Positions 8,818 to 17,516 of a stretch of 64,000 nucleotides of DNA are shown here, in pieces. The DNA comes from Candidatus Odyssella thessalonicensis L13 (GTDB lineage Bacteria; Pseudomonadota; Alphaproteobacteria; Paracaedibacterales; Paracaedibacteraceae): assembly GCF_000190415.1 (NCBI RefSeq), contig NZ_AEWF01000003.1:248001-312000 (forward strand). Reading direction: 5' to 3'. Under the pieces are notes generated by a model, which worked only from the letters and a program-made list of their open reading frames with translations, was not told where the DNA came from and made no database searches. Each line of letters starts with the position of its first letter. The stretch's first letter is position 1. Position numbers and translations under genes: made by a program.

Positions 8818-9075
8818 ATGCAACCTGTTACCATTTATACCACCCAAGTTTGTCCTTACTGCGTTAAAGCTAAAGCTTTACTCAATAAGAAAGGGGCCAA
8901 TTTTACAGAAATCGATGTCGGTCAAGATGATGCGTTACGCGAAACTATGATCGCTAAGGCGGGGGGACGCCGCACGGTGCCGCAGATCTTTATTGGTGAG
9001 ACCCATGTGGGGGGCTGTGATGATCTTTATGCGCTTGAAGCGGAGGGCAAGTTAGACGCTTTACTAGCATCCTAA
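8818..9075 (+). CDS. grxC: Glutaredoxin 3
   Basis: Compact 85-residue cytoplasmic glutaredoxin of the GrxC type. The redox site is CPYC at 12-15, followed by RRTVPQIFIG with the cis-Pro and GGCDDLYALE, the glutathione-binding end. No signal peptide, unlike the glutaredoxin-like protein at 7.6-8.0 kb. It reduces disulfides and mixed glutathione disulfides, for example in ribonucleotide reductase. It follows comF at 14 bases and is followed by a strong terminator. Confidence 0.95.
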   Translation: MQPVTIYTTQVCPYCVKAKALLNKKGANFTEIDVGQDDALRETMIAKAGGRRTVPQIFIGETHVGGCDDLYALEAEGKLDALLAS

Positions 9076-9100
9076 TTAACCCTCTAAAGTTAGGGTCATA

Positions 9101-9128
9101 AAAAAAGCTCCCATTGGGGAGCTTTTTT
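9101..9128. terminator. Rho-independent terminator, probably bidirectional
   Basis: A 12-bp perfect stem (AAAAAAGCTCCC at 9101-9112, GGGAGCTTTTTT at 9117-9128) with a 4-base loop. The A tract on one side and T tract on the other let it work both for grxC (rightward) and for the outer membrane protein gene (leftward), which converge here. Confidence 0.92.
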
Positions 9129-9146
9129 CTAAAGGTTGGCCACGTT

Positions 9147-9839
9147 CTAGAAGTGGTAGCTAACTTTTGCAAGAACAGCGTGAGATTGTTGCTTAAGCTG
9201 CGCATTATAAGAAAGAACGCCAAGAACGTCACCTTTATCGGTCATCTTTCTTTCAAATGCATAGCGATACTCTGCACCAACTGAGAGATTATTGGTAACT
9301 TTCGCCTTTACGCCTGCACCAAGGACAGGAGCAAAACGATGTTTGCGAGCTTTATCCTTAAAGTTCTCATTATTAAGAGAAATTTTTACTTCTTTATTGT
9401 AAAAACGAAGACCGGTTAATGCATAAGCTACGACATTATTGCAGAAATTGTAACCAAAACGAGCATCTACCTCAGAGGACCACTTGTATTTAGCTTCCAT
9501 TTTAACCGGTACATTCACACCGATAGTGGCGTCAGTAATTGCAGAAGATTTCGTCGCTTTTCCTGTGTAAAACATTAAGTCTAAGCCTAGACCCCAATAA
9601 AAAGCATTGGCGGCCGAACGATCATAATCAAAATGGATACCAAAAGAACCTAATCCTTTAGCAGCAGCTGATTTATGGGAGCCGTTCGTCACTCCAGGAA
9701 CATCATGATTAAATCTAAAAGTATTGTTAGTGTTAAGTACTCCAGCTGTTAAACCAGCAGAGGCTCCATTAAATACGGCAGCTTGAGAAGCTGAAAGTGT
9801 TGCGATAGCAACAACTGCAGAAGCGATAATCTTTTTCAT
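9147..9839 (-). CDS. Outer membrane beta-barrel protein (Omp25/opacity-like)
   Basis: Exported protein of 230 residues. The N terminus is a classic signal peptide (MKKIIASAVVAIATLSASQA). The rest has alternating hydrophobic strands and glycines, such as GSFGIHFDYD, FYWGLGLDLMFY, VDARFGYNF, YALTGLRFY and LSVGAEYRYAF, and ends in KVSYHF with the terminal Phe recognised by the BAM complex. This is the layout of an 8-strand barrel of the OmpA/Omp25/RopB type, which in alphaproteobacteria are abundant surface proteins. It is a single gene with its own upstream region and a shared terminator at its 3' end. The exact role (structural, adhesion, immune contact) cannot be read from the sequence. Confidence 0.85.
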   Translation of the reverse strand: MKKIIASAVVAIATLSASQAAVFNGASAGLTAGVLNTNNTFRFNHDVPGVTNGSHKSAAAKGLGSFGIHFDYDRSAANAFYWGLGLDLMFYTGKATKSSAITDATIGVNVPVKMEAKYKWSSEVDARFGYNFCNNVVAYALTGLRFYNKEVKISLNNENFKDKARKHRFAPVLGAGVKAKVTNNLSVGAEYRYAFERKMTDKGDVLGVLSYNAQLKQQSHAVLAKVSYHF

Positions 9840-10263
9840 TTTTCAATCCTTGTGTGAATCTGTTTCAAAATAATTTTCACACCTGAACTTCTAACACGGC
9901 CCTCCGCTAAATAATAAATGAAAAATATTAATCGCTCCCCACAACCTTATTACCTGTGCGGTTAAAAGCACACTAGTTTTAGTAAAATTTTCTTATAATA
10001 AACTTTATTTTTGTTATCCTAGTATACTTACACCTGTATTATCACTCGAGGGTTGAGAAAAAGCGAAGGTTAGCTAATTTTTTATAAAATTCTATTAATT
10101 ACTCTTTAATATGTTAGCTGCCACAATTAAGAATAGCGGGCAGCGATGATCCAGATTAATCCTTATGAGTTTTAAGGCCTTAATTGTTGGGTAATGGTGG
10201 GCTTTTTTGCTCGAGCTGACCGCTGCAAGATAAGAACTGACCACAGGTATAGGATGGAGTGAC
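9840..10263. other. Intergenic region between the porin-like gene and the RND operon
   Basis: 424 bases without a gene. It must hold the divergent promoters of the barrel protein gene (leftward) and the RND adaptor gene (rightward). A good -10 hexamer TATACT lies at 10023-10028, but no good -35 is seen at the right distance. No RNA gene or repeat recognised. Confidence 0.6.
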
Positions 10264-11376
10264 GTGAAAATTCAACTGACTCAACCCCAATGGCGGCTGC
10301 TCGGTGGCATTGGAATTTTAGTCCTAAGTTTATTCTGGCTTTTTTTAGCAAGAGGATCAGCGCCAATTCAGGTCCCCCCTATTGTTAAAGTGGCCCCAGT
10401 AAAATGCCAGGATATGGTTCACCAGCTCAACTTAATTGGCAGTGTTACCGCTTCCGAATCGGTGGCGATAAAATCCCGTCTGGATTCGCAGATTATGGAG
10501 GTCTTTATCAAGGATGGGGCAGTGGTCAAAAAGGGAGATCGCTTGTTCCAATTAGATGATCGTGATCTAAAAGCTCAGTTGCTCCAATCAGAAGCGGTCT
10601 TAAAAAGCAATGAGGCCGAGATCATCCGGGCCCAGAAGAAATACGAACGAGATACCGAATTGGCTAAGCGTGGTGTGGCGGCAAAGGAGCAATTAGATCA
10701 ATCTACCCAGACTTACTTGGCAGCTCAAGCCAGCTTGGCGGCGACACAAGCACGAATCACGCAACTGAAAACTCAGATCGACTATGCTAATATCAGATCA
10801 CCTATAGATGGGGTCGCTGGCACCATTGCCATTACGTTGGGGAATGTGGTTAAGGTCAATGATACGGCGTCTCTTGTAGTCATTAATAAAGTTGATCCTA
10901 TTTATGTAGATATTGCCTTACCACAACGATATTTCTCAACAGTTCAAGCTAATTTTAAGAAGCTAAAGGTGGACATTTATAATAGTGAGGGGCAACTTCT
11001 TAAAGTGGGCTCAATTGCTGCCATCCAGAATACCCTGGATGTGGAGGCGCGCACCCTTATTCTAAGGGCTCAGCTCGACAATGCCGATCATAAGTTGTGG
11101 CCGGGGATGTATGTCGATGTGGTCCTAGGAATTCAGAAGGTCAAACAGGCTCTAGTCGCGCCCATGAAAGCCATTATGCGAACTCAAAAAGGTAGCCAAG
11201 TTTATCAAGTCATTGAGAGTAAAGTTGCCTTAAAACCAGTCACTGTTAAATTCGCCACAGCCACCGAGGCTGTCGTTGACGGCGATCTAAAAGCTGGCGA
11301 TGAATTAATAACCGATGGTGGGTTTAACGTAAAAGCAGGAATGATGGTTAAGATTTCTAAGGATGATAAGCGATGA
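10264..11376 (+). CDS. RND efflux periplasmic adaptor subunit
   Basis: Membrane fusion protein of the HlyD/MdtA/AcrA family, 370 residues, GTG start with a GGATGGAG ribosome site. One N-terminal membrane segment (about 11-30) anchors it in the inner membrane. Then come the split lipoyl domain (ESVAIKSRLDSQIMEV, and NIRSPIDGVAGTIAIT), a helical hairpin (about 110-180) and beta-barrel and membrane-proximal domains. It links the RND permease to an outer-membrane channel. The stop overlaps the permease start (ATGA). No TolC-like gene is in the window, so the channel is encoded elsewhere. Confidence 0.93.
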   Translation: MKIQLTQPQWRLLGGIGILVLSLFWLFLARGSAPIQVPPIVKVAPVKCQDMVHQLNLIGSVTASESVAIKSRLDSQIMEVFIKDGAVVKKGDRLFQLDDRDLKAQLLQSEAVLKSNEAEIIRAQKKYERDTELAKRGVAAKEQLDQSTQTYLAAQASLAATQARITQLKTQIDYANIRSPIDGVAGTIAITLGNVVKVNDTASLVVINKVDPIYVDIALPQRYFSTVQANFKKLKVDIYNSEGQLLKVGSIAAIQNTLDVEARTLILRAQLDNADHKLWPGMYVDVVLGIQKVKQALVAPMKAIMRTQKGSQVYQVIESKVALKPVTVKFATATEAVVDGDLKAGDELITDGGFNVKAGMMVKISKDDKR

Positions 11377-14300
11377 ACCTATCAGAATTCTGCATCCGGC
11401 GTCCCGTCTTTACCACCTTATTAATGCTTTCCTTATTAGTCATGGGTATAGCCGGCTATAGTAAATTGTCGATCAGTGCCTTACCGAATGTGGACTTTCC
11501 CACCATTCAGGTCAGCGCCACTCTGGCGGGGGCTAGTCCTGAAAGTATGGCGGCCACTGTTGCCACCCCCTTGGAACGGCAATTTGCCACCATTGACGGG
11601 ATCGATAATATTACTTCTTCAAGCGTGACAGGCTCAACCAATATTACCATTCAATTTCGCTTGGATCGCAATATTGATGGCGCTGCCTTAGATGTGCAGA
11701 CGGCTATCTCAGCAGCGCAGGCAAACCTACCGGTTGAAATGACCACACCGCCGCGGTTACGCAAGGTTAATCCAGCGGATCAACCGGTTTTTTATATTGC
11801 GGTGTCTTCCGATGTAGTGCCGATGACGGATTTGTCAGAGTATGCCGATACTCTGATTGGCCAGCGACTTTCTATGTTGCGGGGAGTCTCACAAGTCAAT
11901 ATTTATGGTCAACAGAAACGAGCGATCCGTGTCAGAGTGAACCCAGAACTTCTGGCGGGTCGTAATCTAACTTTGAATGACATTGCCCGCGCCGTGCAGC
12001 AAACGACTTCCATTACACCCCCTGGCGTTATTATGGGATCCTATCAGGCCTATAACATTGAAGTCGTCGGTCAACCCTCCGCCGCCGAGCACTTTAATTC
12101 TATGATTGTCTCGCGCACAGCGTTGGGAGGAAATGTGAAGCTCTCTGATGTGGGGGAGGCTGTCGAAGGGGCCGAAGATGATCGTACCGCAGGCTATGCT
12201 AATGGCCGTTCTGTGGTAACGGTGGCGATTCAGCGCCAGCCTGGTAGTAATACCGTAGAAGTGGTCGATGAGATCAAGAAATTATTGCCACAGTTTAAAA
12301 AGATTCTGCCAGCCTCTGTGGACTTAATCCCGATGTTCGATCGTTCGGTTTCAATCCGGGATTCTATTCACGATGTGCAATCGACAATTATTATTGCTAT
12401 CCTACTGGTCCTGCTGGTCATTTTCTTGTTCTTAAGACAGGTATCTGCCACCTTGATCCCTTCTTTAGCCTTACCCTTCTCTTTAATTGCGACTTTTGGC
12501 GGCATGGCGGCCCTCGACTATTCTTTAAACAATATCTCTTTGTTAGCGATGGCTTTAGCGGTAGGCTATGTGGTCGATGATGCCATTGTCATGTTAGAAA
12601 ATATTGCTCGCTATCGAGAAAAAGGCTTGGAAGCTAAAGAAGCAGCCTTAATTGGCTCAAAAGAAATCGGATTTACTATTTTATCGATTACATTTTCTTT
12701 GGTTGCTGTATTTATTCCGATTCTATTTATGTCAGGGATTATTGGCCGTATCTTTAGAGAATTCGCTGTGACCATTAGTATGGCGATCCTAATTTCTGGC
12801 TTGGTCTCGCTCACCTTAACCCCCATGTTATGCCAATATATGACTTTTAAAGAAGGGGGGCGCGCCCATGCTTGGACAGAATGGTTCCAGATCGCCTTTG
12901 ACAAGGTTCTAGAAGCCTATGAGCTAACCCTCAAGGAAGTTTTAGCTCATCGTTTCACAGCGTTAATGGTCACCCTCGGCACCATGGTTGTAACCGCTTT
13001 ATTGCTCCTTTATTCCCCGAAAGGTTTTTTTCCGCTGGAAGATAATGGTTTAATTCTGGCCCAAACCGAAGCCAGTCAAGATATCTCTTTTGAGGCCATG
13101 ACTGAACTTCAGGCTAAGCTTGCTATGATTATTGAGCAGAACTCGATGGTCGATCGCTTAACTTCGCGGGTGGGCGGAAGCGGAGGCTCAATGAATCAGG
13201 GGGTTCTAGTGATCGGATTAAAACCGCAGTCGCAGCGCCCCCGCATGCCTGAAGTCTTACGTCAGCTTCGCCAAGAGTTAGCCCGAGTGCCAGGGATTAA
13301 CGCCTATATGCAACCTATACAAAATATTAATGTTGGCGGACGGCTGACGCGTGGGCTTTATCAATATACATTACAAGGCCTTAATTATGCTGAATTGACC
13401 CCCTGGGCCGATAAAATGCTAGCTGAGATAAAGAAAATTAATGGCGTGATTGAAGCGTCCACTGATCAACAATTGGGAAGTCTACAAATTGGCGTCGAGT
13501 TGATTCGCGATAAGGCTGAGTTTCTAGGAATAACCTATGATGATCTGCGTAAGGAATTATACTATGCCTTTGGGACGGCGCAGGTAGGAACGCTGTACAC
13601 ACAGAGCAATAATTTTAAAGTTATCCTTGAAGTTACCAAGGCGCAGCAAAAATCTTTGGATGATTTACGTGATCTTTATATCCGTACCACAACAGGCAAA
13701 TTAGTGGAAATCGATTCAATTGCTAATCTTAAAATGGGGCCTGCGCCTTTATCAATTAACCATCAAGGCCAACTGCCCGCTGTGACCATCTCCTTCAATT
13801 TAAAAGAAGGGGCATCGCTGGGAAATGTAACAGATCAAATAGAAACTATTGAGAAAAGTATGTTTTTACCGTCAACAATCATTCCTTCTTTCCAAGGCAC
13901 GGCACAGATTTTTCAAAGTTCTATGGCGGGGATGGGGTGGCTTTTAATCCTCTCAATACTGGTAATGTATATTATTCTTGGGATGCTCTATGAAAACTTC
14001 ATCCATCCTATCACCATTTTATCAGGTCTGCCGTCTGCCATTATTGGGGCTATTCTTGCCATATTAATAATGGGGATGAATCTCGATATGATCGCCTTTA
14101 TTGGTATTATTATGCTAATCGGTATTGTTAAAAAGAACGGAATTATGATGGTTGATTTTGCCATTACCGCTCAAAGACAAGGCACCCCTGCGGAAGAAGC
14201 AATTTATGAAGCATGTGTTGTTCGCTTTAGACCGATCATGATGACCACCCTCTCAGCTCTGTTAGGTGCAGTACCGATTGCCTTGGCCTTAGGGCCGGGC

Positions 14301-14423
14301 GCAGAGCTGCGCCAACCGTTAGGAATCGCTGTGGTCGGAGGCTTATTTACGTCGCAAATTTTAACCTTATATATTACCCCGGTAATTTATTTGTATCTTA
14401 ACCGGTTTGTGCGCAATATTTAA
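11373..14423 (+). CDS. RND multidrug efflux permease (HAE1 family)
   Basis: Proton-driven tripartite pump component of 1016 residues, full length for the AcrB/MdtB/MdtC family. It opens with the family N terminus (IRRPVFTTLLMLSLLVMG). The proton-relay pair is in GYVVDDAIVMLENI in TM4, and the second half repeats the fold (LSILVMYIILGMLYENF, LIGIVKKNGIMMVDFA). Twelve membrane helices and two large periplasmic loops are expected. It exports lipophilic compounds from the periplasm or inner membrane with the preceding adaptor. The sequence resembles the MdtB/C and MexF-like branches, but substrate cannot be predicted. Confidence 0.95.
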   Translation: MNLSEFCIRRPVFTTLLMLSLLVMGIAGYSKLSISALPNVDFPTIQVSATLAGASPESMAATVATPLERQFATIDGIDNITSSSVTGSTNITIQFRLDRNIDGAALDVQTAISAAQANLPVEMTTPPRLRKVNPADQPVFYIAVSSDVVPMTDLSEYADTLIGQRLSMLRGVSQVNIYGQQKRAIRVRVNPELLAGRNLTLNDIARAVQQTTSITPPGVIMGSYQAYNIEVVGQPSAAEHFNSMIVSRTALGGNVKLSDVGEAVEGAEDDRTAGYANGRSVVTVAIQRQPGSNTVEVVDEIKKLLPQFKKILPASVDLIPMFDRSVSIRDSIHDVQSTIIIAILLVLLVIFLFLRQVSATLIPSLALPFSLIATFGGMAALDYSLNNISLLAMALAVGYVVDDAIVMLENIARYREKGLEAKEAALIGSKEIGFTILSITFSLVAVFIPILFMSGIIGRIFREFAVTISMAILISGLVSLTLTPMLCQYMTFKEGGRAHAWTEWFQIAFDKVLEAYELTLKEVLAHRFTALMVTLGTMVVTALLLLYSPKGFFPLEDNGLILAQTEASQDISFEAMTELQAKLAMIIEQNSMVDRLTSRVGGSGGSMNQGVLVIGLKPQSQRPRMPEVLRQLRQELARVPGINAYMQPIQNINVGGRLTRGLYQYTLQGLNYAELTPWADKMLAEIKKINGVIEASTDQQLGSLQIGVELIRDKAEFLGITYDDLRKELYYAFGTAQVGTLYTQSNNFKVILEVTKAQQKSLDDLRDLYIRTTTGKLVEIDSIANLKMGPAPLSINHQGQLPAVTISFNLKEGASLGNVTDQIETIEKSMFLPSTIIPSFQGTAQIFQSSMAGMGWLLILSILVMYIILGMLYENFIHPITILSGLPSAIIGAILAILIMGMNLDMIAFIGIIMLIGIVKKNGIMMVDFAITAQRQGTPAEEAIYEACVVRFRPIMMTTLSALLGAVPIALALGPGAELRQPLGIAVVGGLFTSQILTLYITPVIYLYLNRFVRNI

Positions 14424-14511
14424 TCCTCAAGAATTGACCATATACTAGGTACAGCTAAGGAAGAGAGGGGAAAAAAATTCTCCACTGGAGTTACTGACTT
14501 GGACATACAAA

Positions 14512-14541
14512 AAAGCTTAGCCCCTAGAAATGCTAAGCTTT
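14512..14541. terminator. Hairpin between convergent RND and ATP synthase operons
   Basis: Perfect 10-bp stem (AAAGCTTAGC at 14512-14521 with GCTAAGCTTT at 14532-14541) and a 10-base loop. It lies between two converging operons, and its arms carry short A and T runs, so it can plausibly terminate both. The T run is only three bases, so strength is uncertain. Confidence 0.6.
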
Positions 14542-14571
14542 CGAGAATACCTAAAGTGTTAGTAGCCTCTT

Positions 14572-15111
14572 TTATGCTAAAGCTTGTTTTGAAGAACAGC
14601 GTTTGGCGTTACTTTGAGGCTGGGACATTAATTGAGAAAGTTTCTCGATGGCTTGGTCATTAAAGCGTTCCTGGACGCTCTTCTTACTAGCAATAATCAT
14701 TTCTTGCAATGTGGTTGTTGCTTGCTCAGTTATAATCTCTCTTAAGGATATAATGGTGTTATGGCGGATTAAGTCTAAAGTGGTATCTGCGATTTCTTGT
14801 TTAGCGGCTAATTGAGCCGTAATTTCGGTTTCTGTAAGCTGGCGAAGCTCTTCAATCCTTTTTTCTGCAGACTGTTTAAATTCTTCAATTTCCTGTTTAA
14901 GTCTTTTTTCATCCTTATGGGCCTGGAACGCTTGACTTTCAGCATTTTTTAGGGCTATTTCAGCCTGCTCTACCGTTGCTTTGATATCTTTAATTTCAGT
15001 ATCAATGGTTTGAATTATTTTATGATACCCGTATTTTAAGGCAAAGCCGATGAAGATAATAAACCCTATAAAAACCACGAAGCTTGCATCAAAGAAATTG
15101 GTTTCATGCAT
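14572..15111 (-). CDS. atpF: ATP synthase F0 subunit b
   Basis: Peripheral stalk subunit of the F1F0 ATP synthase, 179 residues. One N-terminal membrane helix (about 9-25, FVVFIGFIIFIGFALKYGY) is followed by a long charged coiled coil (about 35-130), the b-subunit layout. It is last in the leftward F0 operon; the related b' gene is immediately upstream (18-bp gap). The F1 genes are not here, in keeping with the separate F0 and F1 operons of alphaproteobacteria. The paralogues b and b' form a heterodimer in these bacteria. Confidence 0.9.
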   Translation of the reverse strand: MHETNFFDASFVVFIGFIIFIGFALKYGYHKIIQTIDTEIKDIKATVEQAEIALKNAESQAFQAHKDEKRLKQEIEEFKQSAEKRIEELRQLTETEITAQLAAKQEIADTTLDLIRHNTIISLREIITEQATTTLQEMIIASKKSVQERFNDQAIEKLSQLMSQPQSNAKRCSSKQALA

Positions 15112-15129
15112 TGGTGATCATCCTTTATC

Positions 15130-15603
15130 TTACAAATTCTTTGCGGGAGCCGAGGGGCTGCTTTCTGGATCCTGCTGCGTTAAACTGCGGTACATATCTT
15201 TAACTAAATGCTGAACTATCTCTTCTGATGAGCTCAAGATTTCCTGTTTATGTTGATTTAATTGCTGCTGTGTTTGATTCAAGTGGCTTTGTAATCGGGC
15301 CTCAAATTCGTGAAGCTTTTCTTCCTTTAATTTAGCGAGCTCCGTCATGGACTGCTTAATTTTAGAATGAACTTCAGCTTTTGCCGCCTGCAAATTCTTC
15401 TCATTTATATGGTTAAGCCGACTTGCTTCTAACGTCAGCTGTTCTGTCTTTTGGCGTAATTCTTCTAATGTTGCTGCACGATTTGCCATAACCTGGCTTA
15501 ACCGTGGTACAAGAAAAGCAACCATCGCAAAGCAGAGAAGCGCAAAACAAACGACAAGCCAAAATATCTGTGATGGAAAAGTTGAAACATCTAGCTGTGG
15601 CAT
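15130..15603 (-). CDS. atpG: ATP synthase F0 subunit b'
   Basis: Second b-type stalk subunit, 157 residues. The N-terminal sequence MPQLDVSTFPSQIFWLVVCF with one membrane helix and the following VPRLSQVMANRAATLEE are typical of b' (AtpG/AtpF2) proteins of alphaproteobacteria and cyanobacteria. A long helical region (about 45-140) follows. It sits between atpE and atpF in the F0 operon. Confidence 0.9.
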   Translation of the reverse strand: MPQLDVSTFPSQIFWLVVCFALLCFAMVAFLVPRLSQVMANRAATLEELRQKTEQLTLEASRLNHINEKNLQAAKAEVHSKIKQSMTELAKLKEEKLHEFEARLQSHLNQTQQQLNQHKQEILSSSEEIVQHLVKDMYRSLTQQDPESSPSAPAKNL

Positions 15604-15681
15604 TCTTACCCTCTCTGCTGTGGTCGATAAAAAATTCCTTGTTACTACTTAATGCCGTATCAACAAGGATAGTCTAATAGA

Positions 15682-15906
15682 TTAGCTGAACAAAATCATC
15701 ATCGCTGTAACGAAGGCCATTAAAGCGATCGATTCAGTTAAAGCAAATCCTAGCAAACCCACAGGCATGACGTCGCCTTTGGCTGATGGATTACGGGCAA
15801 TAGCGGTAATCAGGTTTGAAAATATGTTACCCAAGCCAATACCAACACCTAGTAAGGCAATAACAGCCATACCTGCACCAATCATTTTTGCTGCTGCTAA
15901 ATCCAT
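15682..15906 (-). CDS. atpE: ATP synthase F0 subunit c
   Basis: Proton-carrying ring subunit. Starting from ATG at 15906 gives a 74-residue two-helix hairpin beginning MDLAAAKMIGAGMAV, with a strong AGGAGAGAGG-like ribosome site just upstream. The same frame continues upstream into atpB, but that extension is not typical of the family. Helix 1 is glycine-rich (GVGIGLGNIF); the polar loop contains ARNPSAKGD; helix 2 carries the proton-binding Glu in GFALTESIAL. Sits between atpB and the b' gene. Confidence 0.95.
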   Translation of the reverse strand: MDLAAAKMIGAGMAVIALLGVGIGLGNIFSNLITAIARNPSAKGDVMPVGLLGFALTESIALMAFVTAMMILFS

Positions 15907-15928
15907 AAGTCCTCTCTCCTTTTCAAGT

Positions 15929-16669
15929 TTAATGCAGATGAATTGCATCATTTAAGTAAATACAGGTTAATACCGTGAACACGTAAGCCTGGAGAAAAGC
16001 CACCAGGAACTCAAAGCCCACCACCGCTAGGTTCACGACAAAGGGTAGGGCTGCCACAGGGAACAAATTTGTCCCTGCTAAGATAATAACAAAGCCAGCA
16101 AAAATTTTTAGCATCGCATGTCCTGCCATCATATTGGCAAACAAACGTACGCTTAAGCTTACTGGGCGCGTAAAATATGACATGATTTCGACAGGAACCA
16201 ATAACGGCATGATATAAATAGGGGTTCCTTGCGGACAAAATAACCGTAGAAAATGGCTGCCGTGTTTAATGAATCCCAGGATGGTCACACTGATAAAAAC
16301 AATCAAAGCTAAAACAAAGGTAACGATAATATGGCTAGTAAAAGTAAACCCATAAGGGATCATTCCCAAGAAATTCCCCATAAGAATAAATAAAAATAAA
16401 CTCATAACGTAGGGTAAATAAGGTAATCCTTCTTTGCCAACATTGTCCGTGATCATTTGTCCTATAAAGCGTTGTAGGGATTCGCCAATAAATTGGAGGC
16501 GACTGGGGACAAGTTGAGGACGGCGGCTTGCTGCGGCCATTAAGACAATAGAACTGAGGGTTGCTAATACCATAAATAAGGACGAGTTCGTAAAAGAGAC
16601 ATCATAACCGCCAAGATTTAGATGAATCAAAGGGGTAATCATAAATTGGTGCAAGGGATCGATCATCAT
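15929..16669 (-). CDS. atpB: ATP synthase F0 subunit a
   Basis: Membrane subunit a, about 246 residues, forming the proton half-channels with the c ring. The essential Arg is in the segment PVSLSVRLFANMMAGH; the C-terminal helices include GFEFLVAFLQAYVFTVLTCIY. Three possible start codons lie together (TTG at 16672, ATG at 16669 and 16666); a GGAGAG ribosome site fits either ATG and the first is used here. Operon order atpI-atpB-atpE-b'-b. Confidence 0.95.
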   Translation of the reverse strand: MMIDPLHQFMITPLIHLNLGGYDVSFTNSSLFMVLATLSSIVLMAAASRRPQLVPSRLQFIGESLQRFIGQMITDNVGKEGLPYLPYVMSLFLFILMGNFLGMIPYGFTFTSHIIVTFVLALIVFISVTILGFIKHGSHFLRLFCPQGTPIYIMPLLVPVEIMSYFTRPVSLSVRLFANMMAGHAMLKIFAGFVIILAGTNLFPVAALPFVVNLAVVGFEFLVAFLQAYVFTVLTCIYLNDAIHLH

Positions 16670-16715
16670 CAACTCTCCGCTTTATAGGCATATATAGAAA
16701 AAACTGTCCAAAGCT

Positions 16716-16988
16716 TCATGGCTTCTTCTCCAAGTCGGATGGTTTCCCGTGGGGATGATTCGATTTTACCGTGGAAAAGTTTTGACACACAAGCTTAAAA
16801 ATATTTCGGAACCCTGCCGCGGCCCCTAAAAGGATCATAATAATCAGACCAAAGGGCTTGGTATTAAAGAAGTGATCAATGGCTAAACCAAAGATAACGC
16901 CCACAAAAATCCCCGAGGTAAACTCTGTTCCTGCCCGTAAAACAAAGCTTGTCATTGAATTTTGTGGTTTAGAAGTGTTATCTGTCAT
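16716..16988 (-). CDS. atpI: ATP synthase assembly protein AtpI
   Basis: Small 90-residue membrane protein leading the F0 operon. It has two hydrophobic segments, about 26-45 (FTSGIFVGVIFGLAIDHF) and 51-68 (FGLIIMILLGAAAGFRNI), and the family pattern GxDxxFxTxPxxxxIxxxxGxxxGFxN. AtpI helps assemble the c ring in other bacteria. The C-terminal tail is Lys-rich. It precedes atpB by 46 bases and diverges from ogt. Confidence 0.88.
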   Translation of the reverse strand: MTDNTSKPQNSMTSFVLRAGTEFTSGIFVGVIFGLAIDHFFNTKPFGLIIMILLGAAAGFRNIFKLVCQNFSTVKSNHPHGKPSDLEKKP

Positions 16989-17060
16989 ATAAGGCAGCTG
17001 AAGTTACACCAACTTGAGCCCACCATAACAAAAAAAATAATTTTGGTAAAATTGAATCTT

Positions 17061-17516
17061 ATGAAATTGATTGTTTTAGATAAGAAAAGTTTTAGTGCTC
17101 AGTATCCTGATCGCCAAGTCGGGCGTTTCAGATTCAGCAATTATGGTGCTGTTGAAGCCGAATACAGCGGCTCGGTTCTTCACCGATTAACACCCTCAGC
17201 TCTTACGCCGAGTCTGCCGGAATTACCTCAGTTTACGTCCTTAGTGGTCAACGGTACTGTATTTCAAGCAAAAGTTTGGCAAGCGCTTTTGGATATCCCC
17301 TGTGGCCATACGCGAGCTTATAGTGATATTGCTCAGCAGATTGGGCATCCCAAGGCAATGCGGGCGGTTGGCACGGCTATTGGCGCAAACCCCATTGGCA
17401 TTCTTATTCCTTGTCATCGTGTTATTGCCAAGAATGGCGATTTAGGCGGATTCGCCTGGGGGATAGATTTAAAGAAACAATGGCTTGGTTTAGAACTTAC
17501 CAAAGAACATCCTTAA
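17061..17516 (+). CDS. ogt: Methylated-DNA--protein-cysteine methyltransferase
   Basis: DNA repair protein that moves the methyl group of O6-methylguanine to its own cysteine. The start at 17061 gives 151 residues and a typical beginning; the frame is open further upstream but that part is not family-like. The active-site motif is IPCHRVI with Cys118, and the recognition helix region contains TRAYSDIAQQIGHPKAMRAV, with GANPIGI before the site. The 3' end overlaps that of rpoH by 20 bases, tail to tail. Confidence 0.93.
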   Translation: MKLIVLDKKSFSAQYPDRQVGRFRFSNYGAVEAEYSGSVLHRLTPSALTPSLPELPQFTSLVVNGTVFQAKVWQALLDIPCGHTRAYSDIAQQIGHPKAMRAVGTAIGANPIGILIPCHRVIAKNGDLGGFAWGIDLKKQWLGLELTKEHP